Below are positions 26,648 through 35,059 of a DNA stretch of 64,000 nucleotides, in pieces. A model generated the notes under the pieces. The model was given only the letters and a program-made list of their open reading frames with translations, did not search any database and was not told where the DNA came from. The stretch spans positions 4,438,001 to 4,502,000 of the forward strand of contig NZ_OY769915.1 of NCBI RefSeq assembly GCF_963669205.1, written 5' to 3'. Position 1 is the first letter of the stretch, and every line of letters starts with the position of its first letter. A program made the position numbers and the translations under genes. This DNA is from an uncultured Roseibium sp. GTDB taxonomy: Bacteria; Pseudomonadota; Alphaproteobacteria; Rhizobiales; Stappiaceae.

Positions 26648-27844
26648 ATGGCGAATTCAGGCGGATTTGGACCCGAAGGCAGCCTTGGAAGTCTGGGCAG
26701 CCTTGGAAGTTTGGGCAGTTTGGGAAGCCTCGGCAGTCTGGGGAGCCTTGGAAGTCTCGGTAGTCTGGGAAGCCTCGGAAGTCTCGGGTCCCCGTCTGCC
26801 AACCCTCCGCTTGTCGTACAGGCGCTGAACACCAACCGCGACGGCATTGCCGGAGCATGGCAACCGGTTCCCGAGTCGGCCGTGGAGGAAAGCGGCCAGG
26901 AAAACACCGAGTATCTCGACCGGCTTGCCCCCTCGGTTCGCGCCAGTATTTTTGCACTCGAGATCGGTTCGAGGATCGGTTTCCGTTTCGACGCCGACAC
27001 CGCAAGCGTCTTCCATCTTCAGGCGAATTTTGCAACGCCTGAAACCAAATACCAGACGCTGATGGAGATGAAACGGCCGACGCCGAAGATTTTCGCGGAT
27101 CAACTGACCATGGTCGCCAACTATGCGGACCTGCGTGCCGACCGCTCGGGCGAGATCATCGCACAACTCGCAACGCCGCTTGAGTTTCTGCGCGCCATCG
27201 CTTTCGTCGATCCGGAGCGCACGCCGTTCACCGTCGAATTGCTGGGCATGTCGCTCTGGATGGCGAACTATGTGGAAATGCGCCTGAAATACGCGCTTGC
27301 CTGCAAGCGGCCGATCGAATGGTCCCCCCAGATCCAGCCGATGATCTGGACGCCCACGCATGGCAGCCTGCCGAGCGGACATGCGACCGAAGCTTTTTGC
27401 ATGGCCCAGGTCCTCTGGCGGCTTTTGCGTGTATCGGGCACGAAACCCTACTCCGGCGAATTGTGGGGCGAGATGATGATGCGCCAGGCTGCACGGATCG
27501 CGATCAATCGCACGGTCGCAGGCGTTCATTTTCCCGTAGACAGTGTGGCCGGCGCCGTGCTGGGCCTGAACCTCGGCGAGTATTTCGTCAAGCGCTGCAT
27601 GACCCAGGCTCCGACAACAGGTTGGATATTCGACGGACCGGAATTCCACGACGGAAGCGGTGCGGCCACCAACATGGATTTCGACTGGCGTGACTACTAC
27701 GAATTTTCCGCGACGCCGGGCCTGAAGGACACCATGGACTGGGTGGACCGCAAAGCCTTCGTGGATCCGATTGATGACGCGCCCTCGGATCCGCTCGAAT
27801 GGTTATGGGGCCGGGCAATTTCGGAATGGGAAGACATAAACTGA
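26648..27844 (+). CDS. PAP2/vanadium-haloperoxidase superfamily protein with GSL-repeat N-terminus
   Basis: A 398-residue protein without signal peptide. Residues 11-46 are twelve perfect Gly-Ser-Leu triplets. The C-terminal half carries the PAP2/vanadium-haloperoxidase motifs: K214-x6-R221-P222, P242-S-G-H245 (catalytic His), and N287-R288-x5-H294-x3-D298, with Asn replacing the usual Ser of the third motif. The family includes acid phosphatases and vanadate-dependent haloperoxidases; with no membrane helices visible, a soluble haloperoxidase-like enzyme is favoured over a lipid phosphatase. It sits between the cyclase and the subtilase on one transcript. Confidence 0.88.
   Translation: MANSGGFGPEGSLGSLGSLGSLGSLGSLGSLGSLGSLGSLGSLGSLGSPSANPPLVVQALNTNRDGIAGAWQPVPESAVEESGQENTEYLDRLAPSVRASIFALEIGSRIGFRFDADTASVFHLQANFATPETKYQTLMEMKRPTPKIFADQLTMVANYADLRADRSGEIIAQLATPLEFLRAIAFVDPERTPFTVELLGMSLWMANYVEMRLKYALACKRPIEWSPQIQPMIWTPTHGSLPSGHATEAFCMAQVLWRLLRVSGTKPYSGELWGEMMMRQAARIAINRTVAGVHFPVDSVAGAVLGLNLGEYFVKRCMTQAPTTGWIFDGPEFHDGSGAATNMDFDWRDYYEFSATPGLKDTMDWVDRKAFVDPIDDAPSDPLEWLWGRAISEWEDIN
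26678..26785 (+). repeat. Twelve in-frame 9-base repeats encoding Gly-Ser-Leu
   Basis: Twelve consecutive units of the form GGN-AG(C/T)-(C/T)TN. The protein repeat is perfect, yet the codons differ between units (GGC/GGA/GGG/GGT, AGC/AGT, CTT/CTG/CTC/TTG), so the amino-acid pattern has apparently been kept by selection after an old expansion. Confidence 0.92.
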
Positions 27845-27874
27845 CGCAACCGAAGGAATGAAAGGGAGGCTGAA

Positions 27875-30073
27875 ATGGTCTTTACCTGGCACGAATTCGA
27901 CGATGGTGACGCCGTTCTGAATCCGGAAGCGGACTTTCGCGTGAACACGCTGAGCCGAGTGATCGCCGCAGAACTTGCAATCAAGGACAGTTCGGACCTG
28001 TGGTGGCTGCTCGTCCTGAACCCTGCGCTGAAGGACCGGGACACGAACACACCCTACTCGATTGACGAAATCATGCAGCTGGCCGCGGGCCTCGGCTTGG
28101 GTGACGACCCGAGCGCGTTTCTCGCCATACCGCCGGAGTATCCTTCGTCGCTCCGCGAAGCGCCGGCGCCGGCGACTGTGACCTTGTATGCAAGAACCGA
28201 CTACATAAACGCGGCCAATGCCAAACCGGCGGCCGCCGGTATTGCCTGGCTCGAGGTTGGCCCCAGCTTCCTTAGAAGCGAACTGATACTCCCGGATGAT
28301 CCATTCGAGATCGCAGCACCCGAACGCTTCAAGGTTCCCGAAGGTTCCGTCGTCATGGCAGTCATCGACAACGGCATGGCCGTCGGCCACGAACTTTTCC
28401 GGCGAACGCAGGATTGCAAGGCGGTTTCGCGTGTCAAGTTCTACTGGAATATGGACGGGGTTCCCAACGATCCGTCATTCCTGCCGGACAACACCGAGCC
28501 GGCGAGCATCGGCAACGCCTGGACGGGAACCGGCCTGTCGGAACAATTGAACAAGCACATGCATCACGGGCTGCTCGACGATCCGGCCTTCTATCGTGCC
28601 ATCGGTGCGACGGACTGGTCCGCGCGCCGCCATACACCGATCGCGCAACGCCTCTCGCACGGAACCCACGTCATGGGGCTTGCCGCCGGCTACCCGGCAC
28701 ACGGGGTGTCGGATCCCGACGAGGCCGAAAAGCGTCCGATCATCGCGGTGAACCTGCGAACCTCCGATGTGAAGGACCCATCGGGCAGGCTGTTCTCACT
28801 TTGGCTGGAACAGGCGCTTTTTTACATCCTTGAACGTCACAAGCGCATCGAGATCGAGGGCCAGCCCGGCGTCCGTCCGCCACTCGTCATCAATTTCAGT
28901 TTCGGCAATTACGCCGGCCCGCACGACGGGACGGGGCTCGTGGAAGCGAAAATCAGAACCGCCCTGTTGAAGGCAGAAACCGACGCCATCAAGTGCCAGT
29001 TCGTACTGCCGGCCGGAAACGGCAACGAAAGCCGGTGCCACGCACGGGTCGACTTGCACGGGAGTGCACAAACGCAAACGCTGAACTGGCGCGTCCAGCC
29101 GTCCGACGGCAGCATGTCAGCCGTCCAGATCTGGCTGGACAAGGAAAACAAGGTCAAGGACGACTATGCCGTCTTGACCGTTGACGGCCCCGGTGGGATC
29201 GCGCCGGCAACCATCTCCTCGCATCATCCCCTGGCATGGCAGGAATTACGGGACGAGAACGATGACAGCATCGGGCTCATTTATTTTGCCGGAGCGAATG
29301 TCGGCCCCTTCAAACGGGGCAGATTTGGCATCTTGCTGTTTGCGACCGACAGCCCGGAAGATGTGGGACCCTTTGCACCTGCCGGCATCTGGACTTTGCA
29401 ACTCTTTGCCCCGAACCCCACCGGCAATGTCGGTATGAAGGCCTGGGTGGTGCGGGATGAGACGTTGCCCGGCTTTCCCGTTTTCGGCCGCCAGTCCTAT
29501 TTCGACGATCCCGAATATGCACAGTTCTACGAACCTGGTCTCGACATCTTTTCGTTGGATCGGCGGCTGATCGGCGGGCGCCTGGGCTACGATCCCGATG
29601 TCACCTCCGCGCGCGTCCGCCGGCAGGGCACACTGAGCGGATTTGCAACAGGCGACATGACCGTCGTCGTCGGCGGATATCGGGATTCGGAACCGAAATA
29701 TGATTGCCCAATGGCGCTCTACTCGGCCACCGGACCGACCAACAATCCCGCCAAAACCGGACCGGACGCCTCGGGCCGCAGCGATGACAGCCTGCTTCTG
29801 CCCGGTGTCGTAAGCGCAGGGTCGCGAAGCGGCTCCTTTGTGGCAATGCCGGGCACCAGTGTCTCCGCACCCCAGGTGGCCAGGTGGATTGCGGGCGAAC
29901 TCGCAAACGGCCAGCCGGCCGGTCCGCAGGCTGTCCGCGATGCCGCCGATGCCATGGACCCGTCGGGATGGGTCAACCCGCGCAAGCCACCGAATATCCG
30001 TTCAGGAGGTGGCCGGATGCTGGATCTGCCGACCCTGTTCGGCCAGTCGCGCTGGCCCGGCCCGTCCAGGTAG
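27875..30073 (+). CDS. Subtilisin-like serine protease (S8), large intracellular form
   Basis: A 732-residue protein with an intact S8 triad: D165 in AVIDNG, H262 in SHGTHVMG and S662 in GTSVSAP, with the oxyanion Asn in FVLPAGNGNE. The 400 residues between His and Ser are much longer than in classical subtilisins and hold an inserted, probably beta-rich domain (about 390-560). There is no signal peptide and no evident propeptide; the first 120 residues are unfamiliar. A GGGAGG lies just upstream. It ends the cyclase-PAP2-protease operon, and its cytoplasmic location suggests regulated proteolysis and not nutrient degradation. Confidence 0.9.
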   Translation: MVFTWHEFDDGDAVLNPEADFRVNTLSRVIAAELAIKDSSDLWWLLVLNPALKDRDTNTPYSIDEIMQLAAGLGLGDDPSAFLAIPPEYPSSLREAPAPATVTLYARTDYINAANAKPAAAGIAWLEVGPSFLRSELILPDDPFEIAAPERFKVPEGSVVMAVIDNGMAVGHELFRRTQDCKAVSRVKFYWNMDGVPNDPSFLPDNTEPASIGNAWTGTGLSEQLNKHMHHGLLDDPAFYRAIGATDWSARRHTPIAQRLSHGTHVMGLAAGYPAHGVSDPDEAEKRPIIAVNLRTSDVKDPSGRLFSLWLEQALFYILERHKRIEIEGQPGVRPPLVINFSFGNYAGPHDGTGLVEAKIRTALLKAETDAIKCQFVLPAGNGNESRCHARVDLHGSAQTQTLNWRVQPSDGSMSAVQIWLDKENKVKDDYAVLTVDGPGGIAPATISSHHPLAWQELRDENDDSIGLIYFAGANVGPFKRGRFGILLFATDSPEDVGPFAPAGIWTLQLFAPNPTGNVGMKAWVVRDETLPGFPVFGRQSYFDDPEYAQFYEPGLDIFSLDRRLIGGRLGYDPDVTSARVRRQGTLSGFATGDMTVVVGGYRDSEPKYDCPMALYSATGPTNNPAKTGPDASGRSDDSLLLPGVVSAGSRSGSFVAMPGTSVSAPQVARWIAGELANGQPAGPQAVRDAADAMDPSGWVNPRKPPNIRSGGGRMLDLPTLFGQSRWPGPSR

Positions 30074-30081
30074 AACAGGCA

Positions 30082-30105
30082 GAGCGGCACCAATCGGTGC
30101 CGCTC
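30082..30105. terminator. Perfect hairpin between convergent operons
   Basis: GAGCGGCACC pairs perfectly with GGTGCCGCTC around a 4-base loop, 9 bases after the subtilase stop and before the convergent binding-protein stop. No T-run follows on the plus strand, so it may be a bidirectional or Rho-assisted terminator. Confidence 0.6.
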
Positions 30106-30120
30106 GCCGGGGACGATGCG

Positions 30121-31014
30121 TCAGCTGTTGTTGTTTCCGAGCGCGTCGAGCAACGTGCCGAGATTGTGCTGGAACATGGCGAAGTAACTGGTGGCCGGTC
30201 CGCCACGCTCCGATAGTGCGTCTGAGTAAAGGCGGCCACCGATCTCGATGCCCGTTTCATCGGAAATCTGCTGCACCAGCACCGGACTGGTGATGTTCTC
30301 GACGAACAGCGCTGCTGCCCCCTCTTCCTTCAGTTGCGCGATCAGGGCCGCGAGATCGCGTGCAGACGGCTCCGCTTCCGTATCGATGCCGACCGGGGCA
30401 AGGAAGGTCAGACCGTAGGCATCGGCAAGATAACCGAAGGCATCATGTGCGGTGACAACCGTGCGGCGGTCTTCCGGCAGTGCGGCCAGACGCGTGCGGG
30501 TCTCCGTATCAAGGGCCTCGAGCCTGGTGATGTATGCGTCTGCGTTTGCCTTGAAATCGTCGGCGTGGTCCGGCATGGCGTCGGACATGGCATCGGCGAT
30601 GTTGCGCACGTAGATGACCCCGTTCGACAGGGAATTCCAAGCATGCGGATCGGTCTCGCCGCCGACCTTGACCGGCGTCACGCCCTCGGTGGCAATGTGA
30701 ACCGTGGCCTCGGTACCGGATTCTGAAATGAGCGTGTCTGACCAGGTCTCGAAGCCGAGACCGTTGACGAAGATGACATCGGCTTCGGCCACAGCGCGCG
30801 CGTCGGCGACCGAGGGCTGATAGACATGCGCGTCGGCATCGGGCCCGACGATGGTGGTCACCTCGGCATGATCGCCAACCACCTGCTCCACCATGTCTGC
30901 GAGGATCGAGAAGCTGGCAACGACCTTGACGTCGTCATGCGCACCGGCAGGCAGTGCAGCGGTAATCAGCGATGTCGCCAGGAAACCGGCCGCAAGAGTT
31001 TTCAAAAGGGTCAT
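30121..31014 (-). CDS. Metal ABC transporter substrate-binding protein (ZnuA/TroA family)
   Basis: A 297-residue periplasmic protein with a signal peptide (about 1-25, ending AGA). It has the cluster A-I metal-binding fold with the three His of the site in AHVYQPS, DPHAWNS and VTAHDAFGY, and a fourth acidic ligand expected near the C-terminus. No His-rich loop is present, as in Mn/Fe-type and some Zn-type members. The start overlaps the permease stop (ATGA). Because the operon is led by a cobalamin riboswitch, cobalt is worth considering as the substrate, in addition to zinc or manganese. Confidence 0.9.
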   Translation of the reverse strand: MTLLKTLAAGFLATSLITAALPAGAHDDVKVVASFSILADMVEQVVGDHAEVTTIVGPDADAHVYQPSVADARAVAEADVIFVNGLGFETWSDTLISESGTEATVHIATEGVTPVKVGGETDPHAWNSLSNGVIYVRNIADAMSDAMPDHADDFKANADAYITRLEALDTETRTRLAALPEDRRTVVTAHDAFGYLADAYGLTFLAPVGIDTEAEPSARDLAALIAQLKEEGAAALFVENITSPVLVQQISDETGIEIGGRLYSDALSERGGPATSYFAMFQHNLGTLLDALGNNNS

Positions 31015-31913
31015 TGGGTTCTCTTTTCAATATAGGATTGTTCGACAGACGTCTTGTTTTCGGGTGACGGTTTGCGGAACCGGCCACCGAAACCGAGCGG
31101 CCCGAACAGGGCCGAAAACGCGAAAAAGCCCCCGGCGACAAGGACGATCGCCGGGCCGGACGGGGTCTCGGGAAAGAGATACGACAGGGTCAGGCCGATC
31201 CAGCAGCTTGCCAGGGCAAACAGGAAACCGAGCACAAGCTGACCCGTGATCGTGCTGGCCCAATAGCGGGCAGCCGTCGCGGGCAGGATCATCAGGCCGA
31301 CGGCCATCAATGTCCCGAGTGTCTTGAATGCGGCGAGCAGGTTCAGAACCAGAAGCAGCATGAACCCCTGTTCGACGAGCCAGGGCCGCCGTGTCTGTGC
31401 CTCGAAGAAGACCGGATCGCAGGTGCTGACGATCAGCGGCCTGAGAAGCACGGCAAACGCGGCGAGCGTCACGGTCGCGACACCACCGACCAGCATCATG
31501 GATGCATCGTCGATCCCGAGGATCGAGCCGAACAGGAAACTCTTGAGCGGCACCGCGGACCCGGCCGCGGACAGGATGAAGATCCCGACGGCAAGCGCAA
31601 TGAGGTAGAGCGAGGCGAGGCTCGCATCGCTCCGCAGGATGGTCTTGCGCGCAAGCAACGCCGTCAGGATGGCGACACCGACGCCTGCGACCAGGCCGCC
31701 AACGAGCAGAGACATCACGGACAAGCCGGTCGCAACGAAGCCGATGACGATTCCCGGCGTGATCGCGTGGGCCATGGCTTCCCCGGCGAGGGACAGGCGC
31801 CGCAGAACGAGAAATGCGCCGATCGGCGCAACGGATGCGGACAGCACCGTTGTCGCAACGAAGGCGCGCCGCATGAAGGCAAAGCTCCACATCTCGGCAA
31901 ACAGCTCAAACAT
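31011..31913 (-). CDS. Metal ABC transporter permease (ZnuB/ABC-3 family)
   Basis: A 300-residue inner-membrane protein with about eight hydrophobic segments. Start chosen at the ATG at 31913 (MFELFAEMWSFAFMRRAF), typical of the ABC-3 permease N-terminus, which overlaps the ATPase stop by 8 bases. Family features 'LVLRRLSLAGEAMAHAITPG' and 'ILPATAARYWA' are present. It forms the membrane channel with the adjacent ATPase and binding protein. Confidence 0.92.
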   Translation of the reverse strand: MFELFAEMWSFAFMRRAFVATTVLSASVAPIGAFLVLRRLSLAGEAMAHAITPGIVIGFVATGLSVMSLLVGGLVAGVGVAILTALLARKTILRSDASLASLYLIALAVGIFILSAAGSAVPLKSFLFGSILGIDDASMMLVGGVATVTLAAFAVLLRPLIVSTCDPVFFEAQTRRPWLVEQGFMLLLVLNLLAAFKTLGTLMAVGLMILPATAARYWASTITGQLVLGFLFALASCWIGLTLSYLFPETPSGPAIVLVAGGFFAFSALFGPLGFGGRFRKPSPENKTSVEQSYIEKRTQ

Positions 31914-32664
31914 GGGCGCGCTCCCCTTGCTCAAGGGGAGCCCTGAACATCCAGGACGCCTGGCTTTGCGACAGGTAACCCTGCGCCACGAGCCGGTCCG
32001 GTGTCAGAACCTCTGCGACCGGACCATGCGTCGCAGTTCCGTTGCCCAGCAGCAGCGCGTGGCTGCAATGATCAAGAACGGAGGATAGATCATGAACAAC
32101 GAGGACCACGGCCCGGCCTTCCCCGCGCCAGCGCTGAATGATCGACAGAAGGTGTGCCTCTGTGCTCTGGTCGACCGCCGCGAACGGTTCGTCCAGCAGG
32201 ATCAGGGGAGCGTCCTGCAGGATCACGCGGGCGAACAGGGCCCGCTGCAGTTGCCCGCCGGATAGCGTATGCAGCGAACGGTCCGACAATTCGAGAATTC
32301 CGGCCTCGTCCAGAGCTGTATCCACCCGGTCGCGGCCACGCCGCCCGAGACCCGACCAAAAGCCGAATCCGCGCCACGCTCCCATCGCGGCGAGATCGCG
32401 CACACGAATGGGGAAGCGCCGGTCGAACTCCGTCAGTTGCGCCAGGTAGCCGATCTCATCCGGCCGGCCGGACGGCCAGCTCAGGCGGCCAGCAAGCGGG
32501 TCCGTCAAGCCGAGCAGCATCTTGACGAAGGTGCTCTTGCCCGAACCGTTCGCACCCAGAACCGCAAGCGTCGTTCCAGCCTCGATCTCCAGGGACAGGT
32601 TCCTGAACAGCGTGAGCCCGGGATAGCCCAGAGCAAGGTTGCGCAATTCCAGGACAGCCGCCAT
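31906..32664 (-). CDS. Metal ABC transporter ATP-binding protein (ZnuC-like)
   Basis: A 252-residue ATPase; start at ATG 32664, which overlaps the stop of a tiny upstream ORF (TGATG). Walker A is GANGSGKST, the signature is LSGGQLQRALFAR, Walker B is APLILLDEPFAAVD and the switch His is in VVLVVHDLS. All catalytic elements are intact. It drives uptake with the two downstream subunits. Confidence 0.93.
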   Translation of the reverse strand: MAAVLELRNLALGYPGLTLFRNLSLEIEAGTTLAVLGANGSGKSTFVKMLLGLTDPLAGRLSWPSGRPDEIGYLAQLTEFDRRFPIRVRDLAAMGAWRGFGFWSGLGRRGRDRVDTALDEAGILELSDRSLHTLSGGQLQRALFARVILQDAPLILLDEPFAAVDQSTEAHLLSIIQRWRGEGRAVVLVVHDLSSVLDHCSHALLLGNGTATHGPVAEVLTPDRLVAQGYLSQSQASWMFRAPLEQGERAHV

Positions 32665-32801
32665 CAAAGCACCGCCAGGATCAGAAGCCAGAAAAGGCCT
32701 GACAACACGACCGCGCCCGCGGCCAGGGCCGCGACGCTCATTTCAGTCAGGCATGACGGCCCGCCGTCTCGGATTTTGCCATGGGGAAGGAACCGCGCCA
32801 T
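32664..32801 (-). CDS. Tiny single-helix membrane protein ahead of the metal ABC genes
   Basis: A 45-residue ORF with GGAG 7 bases before its ATG and a stop that overlaps the ATPase start. Residues about 22-45 are a single strongly hydrophobic helix (LAAGAVVLSGLFWLLILAVL). No family recognised. The tight coupling and good ribosome-binding site support a real gene, perhaps a small accessory subunit of the transporter, as CbtB or CbiN-like small subunits are in other cobalt systems (inference only). Confidence 0.5.
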   Translation of the reverse strand: MARFLPHGKIRDGGPSCLTEMSVAALAAGAVVLSGLFWLLILAVL

Positions 32802-32852
32802 CAGTCCGCTCCGGAGCGTGAGACGGCGATCGGCGTCCACCTTACGGCGAAT

Positions 32853-32972
32853 CTAGGTCTGGCGTGACAGTCCCGCGATTGGGATGGTCGAGTGGTCTGG
32901 CGCATCGCCCCCTCCGATTGGACGGGGATCTGGCAGAACCATATTTTCGAACGGCAGCACCGCTTTGCACAT
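32853..32972 (-). CDS. Tiny ORF (39 aa) directly behind the cobalamin riboswitch
   Basis: ATG at 32972 is preceded by GGGAG at 7 bases. The product has one Cys and one His, is Pro/Gly-rich in the middle (VLPDPRPIGGGDAP) and shows no membrane segment. It is the first frame after the riboswitch. It may be a leader peptide or small metal-binding protein; it could also be a chance frame. Confidence 0.35.
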   Translation of the reverse strand: MCKAVLPFENMVLPDPRPIGGGDAPDHSTIPIAGLSRQT

Positions 32973-33004
32973 GGACGTCTCCCACCGGGACACCCCGCCC
33001 GGTC

Positions 33005-33200
33005 AAGTTAAGATTGCGATGGCAGGTCTCCTGACTCGCGGGTCCAAGCTTTCCCGTTCCTTCCCGGGCCGTTGTTCAAGACGGCCCAGTGGTGTTCACC
33101 GGGGTCGCTCACCGCTCACAGTTGCGGGGGCAGTCGCGGATTTGGCGCCCTTTCGGCTCTTCCTCACCGCGTTCCCTTTTCATCTTGCAGCCGTTTTCAT
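33005..33200 (-). promoter_or_regulatory. Cobalamin riboswitch
   Basis: Read on the minus strand from about 33200, the RNA contains AAAAGGGAACGCGGTG, then CCGCGACTGCCCCCGCAACTGT (33120-33141), a GGGAAGG element and the closing GAGTCAGGAGACCTGCC (33022-33038). These are the conserved blocks of the B12 riboswitch, in the right order and spacing. It points at the two tiny ORFs and the metal ABC operon. Binding of adenosylcobalamin is expected to switch the operon off. Confidence 0.92.
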
Positions 33201-33427
33201 TCCGCAAGAACCATCAGCGGCAAACCTATTTTCTCGGTCTGAAATAATCAACACGTATTTGTTCTTGGACCGCGACCCGTCCCCATTTGGCTTCAGGATG
33301 CAGGAACTTGCCGAAGTCCCGTTCACACCCATGCCGCATTGAAAGCCGGTCTCGCGCCGTGGCCTGTGATCTCGCGGCTTTGCGTCATATCCAGGGAAAG
33401 AGGACGGTCCGGTTTGTTTCGATTTCC

Positions 33428-34525
33428 TCAGTCCCGCGCTTCCAGCCAGGTTTGCGCCGAAGCCATATCCCTTGAGACAATCCCCTCTGCGAGCTTCTGC
33501 CCCGTGACGGCGCCGAACTTGTAGCCGTGCCCGGAACAGGCCGACACGATGGTTGCCCTGTCTTCGGTCGTCGCAAAGAAATGCTCGTCCGCCGTGAACG
33601 TGTAGGCGCAGGTCACGACGTCGTCGACGTGGTATTCCTCGATCCGCGAAAACGGCGGTGAAAAGTGGTTGCGCAAGGTTTCTCCCTCTCCAGCTTTCGG
33701 AACGCGGTCCTGGTTCGGGGGGGCCTTGTACTTGTGAATCCCGGCACCGAACTTGAGACCCGTCCCGGCGACGGGCGGAAGAATGTAACCGTCGACGGGG
33801 CCACCAGGATCAAGGATCGCGGGTGAGCGCTCCCAGGCCTCGACGAGGTCCTGCGGAGGCGTCAGGTAGACAACTGCCGTCCGATAGGTCGTCAGCTTCA
33901 CAGCCAGTTGCGGAAACAGTCCAAGTGTCCAGGCTCCGGCAGTGACGATGACATGATCGCCCGACAGGACCTGACCATCGGCGAGCGTCACGGAACCGGC
34001 CGCGGGATCGACGGCTGTGACTTCCGCGTTCTCGCGGATGTCCGCTCCCTTCGCACGCAGCCAGTCGCGCAGATCCGATGCGATTCTCTGGCACAGGAGA
34101 ACGCCACCCTCGTCGCTGACCAGGCCGTAGCGAATGGTCTCGGGATCGACGAACGGAAACCGGTCGGCGGTCTCAGCGGGCGTCAGATCCTCGAAAGGAT
34201 AGCCGCCCGCGACAAGCCCTTTCCGGTAGTCTTCGCCGCCATCATCTGCCGACTGCGACATCACCATGAACCCGGTGTCGACCAGGTGCTTGCTGTCAAG
34301 GTCTTCCCACATTTCGTCCCAGGCCGCATAGGCGTCCCCGATCCGCCGTTGATACCCGCCCTGGCCGCCATAGGCCCGGCGGATGATGCGGTGCTGGTCG
34401 CCCGAAGCAGACAGCGGATTCGGGATCGGTCCCTGCTCGAGCAGCGTGACCGGGACACCTCGTTTGGCGAGCGCCCAGGCGGTGGATAGGCCGGAAATTC
34501 CAGCGCCGACAACAAGTATTGTCAT
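33428..34525 (-). CDS. FAD-dependent amine oxidase, sarcosine oxidase-like (DAO family)
   Basis: A 365-residue flavoenzyme. It opens with the dinucleotide-binding motif VVGAGISGLSTAWALAKRG and shows 'VIVTAGAWT' and 'SGHGYKFG' near the C-terminus, as in monomeric sarcosine oxidase/N-methyltryptophan oxidase, where the latter region carries covalent flavin attachment in some members (a Cys precedes it: SACSGHGYKF). It probably oxidises an N-methylated or secondary amino acid. It is monocistronic; the cobalamin riboswitch lies downstream of its stop and does not control it. Confidence 0.85.
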   Translation of the reverse strand: MTILVVGAGISGLSTAWALAKRGVPVTLLEQGPIPNPLSASGDQHRIIRRAYGGQGGYQRRIGDAYAAWDEMWEDLDSKHLVDTGFMVMSQSADDGGEDYRKGLVAGGYPFEDLTPAETADRFPFVDPETIRYGLVSDEGGVLLCQRIASDLRDWLRAKGADIRENAEVTAVDPAAGSVTLADGQVLSGDHVIVTAGAWTLGLFPQLAVKLTTYRTAVVYLTPPQDLVEAWERSPAILDPGGPVDGYILPPVAGTGLKFGAGIHKYKAPPNQDRVPKAGEGETLRNHFSPPFSRIEEYHVDDVVTCAYTFTADEHFFATTEDRATIVSACSGHGYKFGAVTGQKLAEGIVSRDMASAQTWLEARD

Positions 34526-35059
34526 GAAGATTGTCCTGCGGTTTAGACCCGCAGATTACTCCGCGCGCAAAGGGAAGCAAGGCTCATATGACGCTCTGCC
34601 TGTATACCGGTCATGCGCGCGTGGACGCCTTGAATCGCTTGATTAAGCCGCTCACAAATCACATGAGCCGAAGTTGCGCGTTCACGTACGACTTTAAAGA
34701 CCCGTGGAATAAATTAGAAATTTAGCACAGATAGTTAGCCGAAATTCCGGAATCAGTTTCACAGCACAAATCCAACCATGGGTCCGCGACTGCCCGATTG
34801 CAGACACCGCTGTGGAGCACGGCAGCAGGGCACATCGCGGCAAGGTGTTCCAGGCGAAAGGAGACGGAAGATGCCGGTCGGCAAGAGCCTTTGGCTCTAC
34901 CCCGTGCGCCGACGGATCACGTTGGCAGAAAGCATCGGTTCAGTCAGAACTCGGCACGGATACTGTTGTCTGACAACCAAGTGCAATACGCTGCAAGAAG
35001 ACCCAAGCGGACTGGAGAACACGAGTTCCGGAACGCGGCCAAACAAAGGGAGTGCCGAC
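34526..35059. other. Intergenic region between divergent oxidase and reductase genes
   Basis: No gene is supported. An upstream extension of the next frame to 34778 is not conserved-looking and lacks a ribosome-binding site, whereas AGGGAG lies before the ATG at 35060. It holds the two divergent promoters; none was resolved. Confidence 0.5.

Noticed and set aside
26678..26785. Short-spaced repeats considered as CRISPR or microRNA-like array
   Set aside because: Units are contiguous 9-mers in frame without spacers; they encode a peptide repeat.
34778..35059. N-terminal extension of the P5CR-like protein
   Set aside because: The Rossmann fold begins at the ATG at 35060, which has a good Shine-Dalgarno; the extension looks non-coding.
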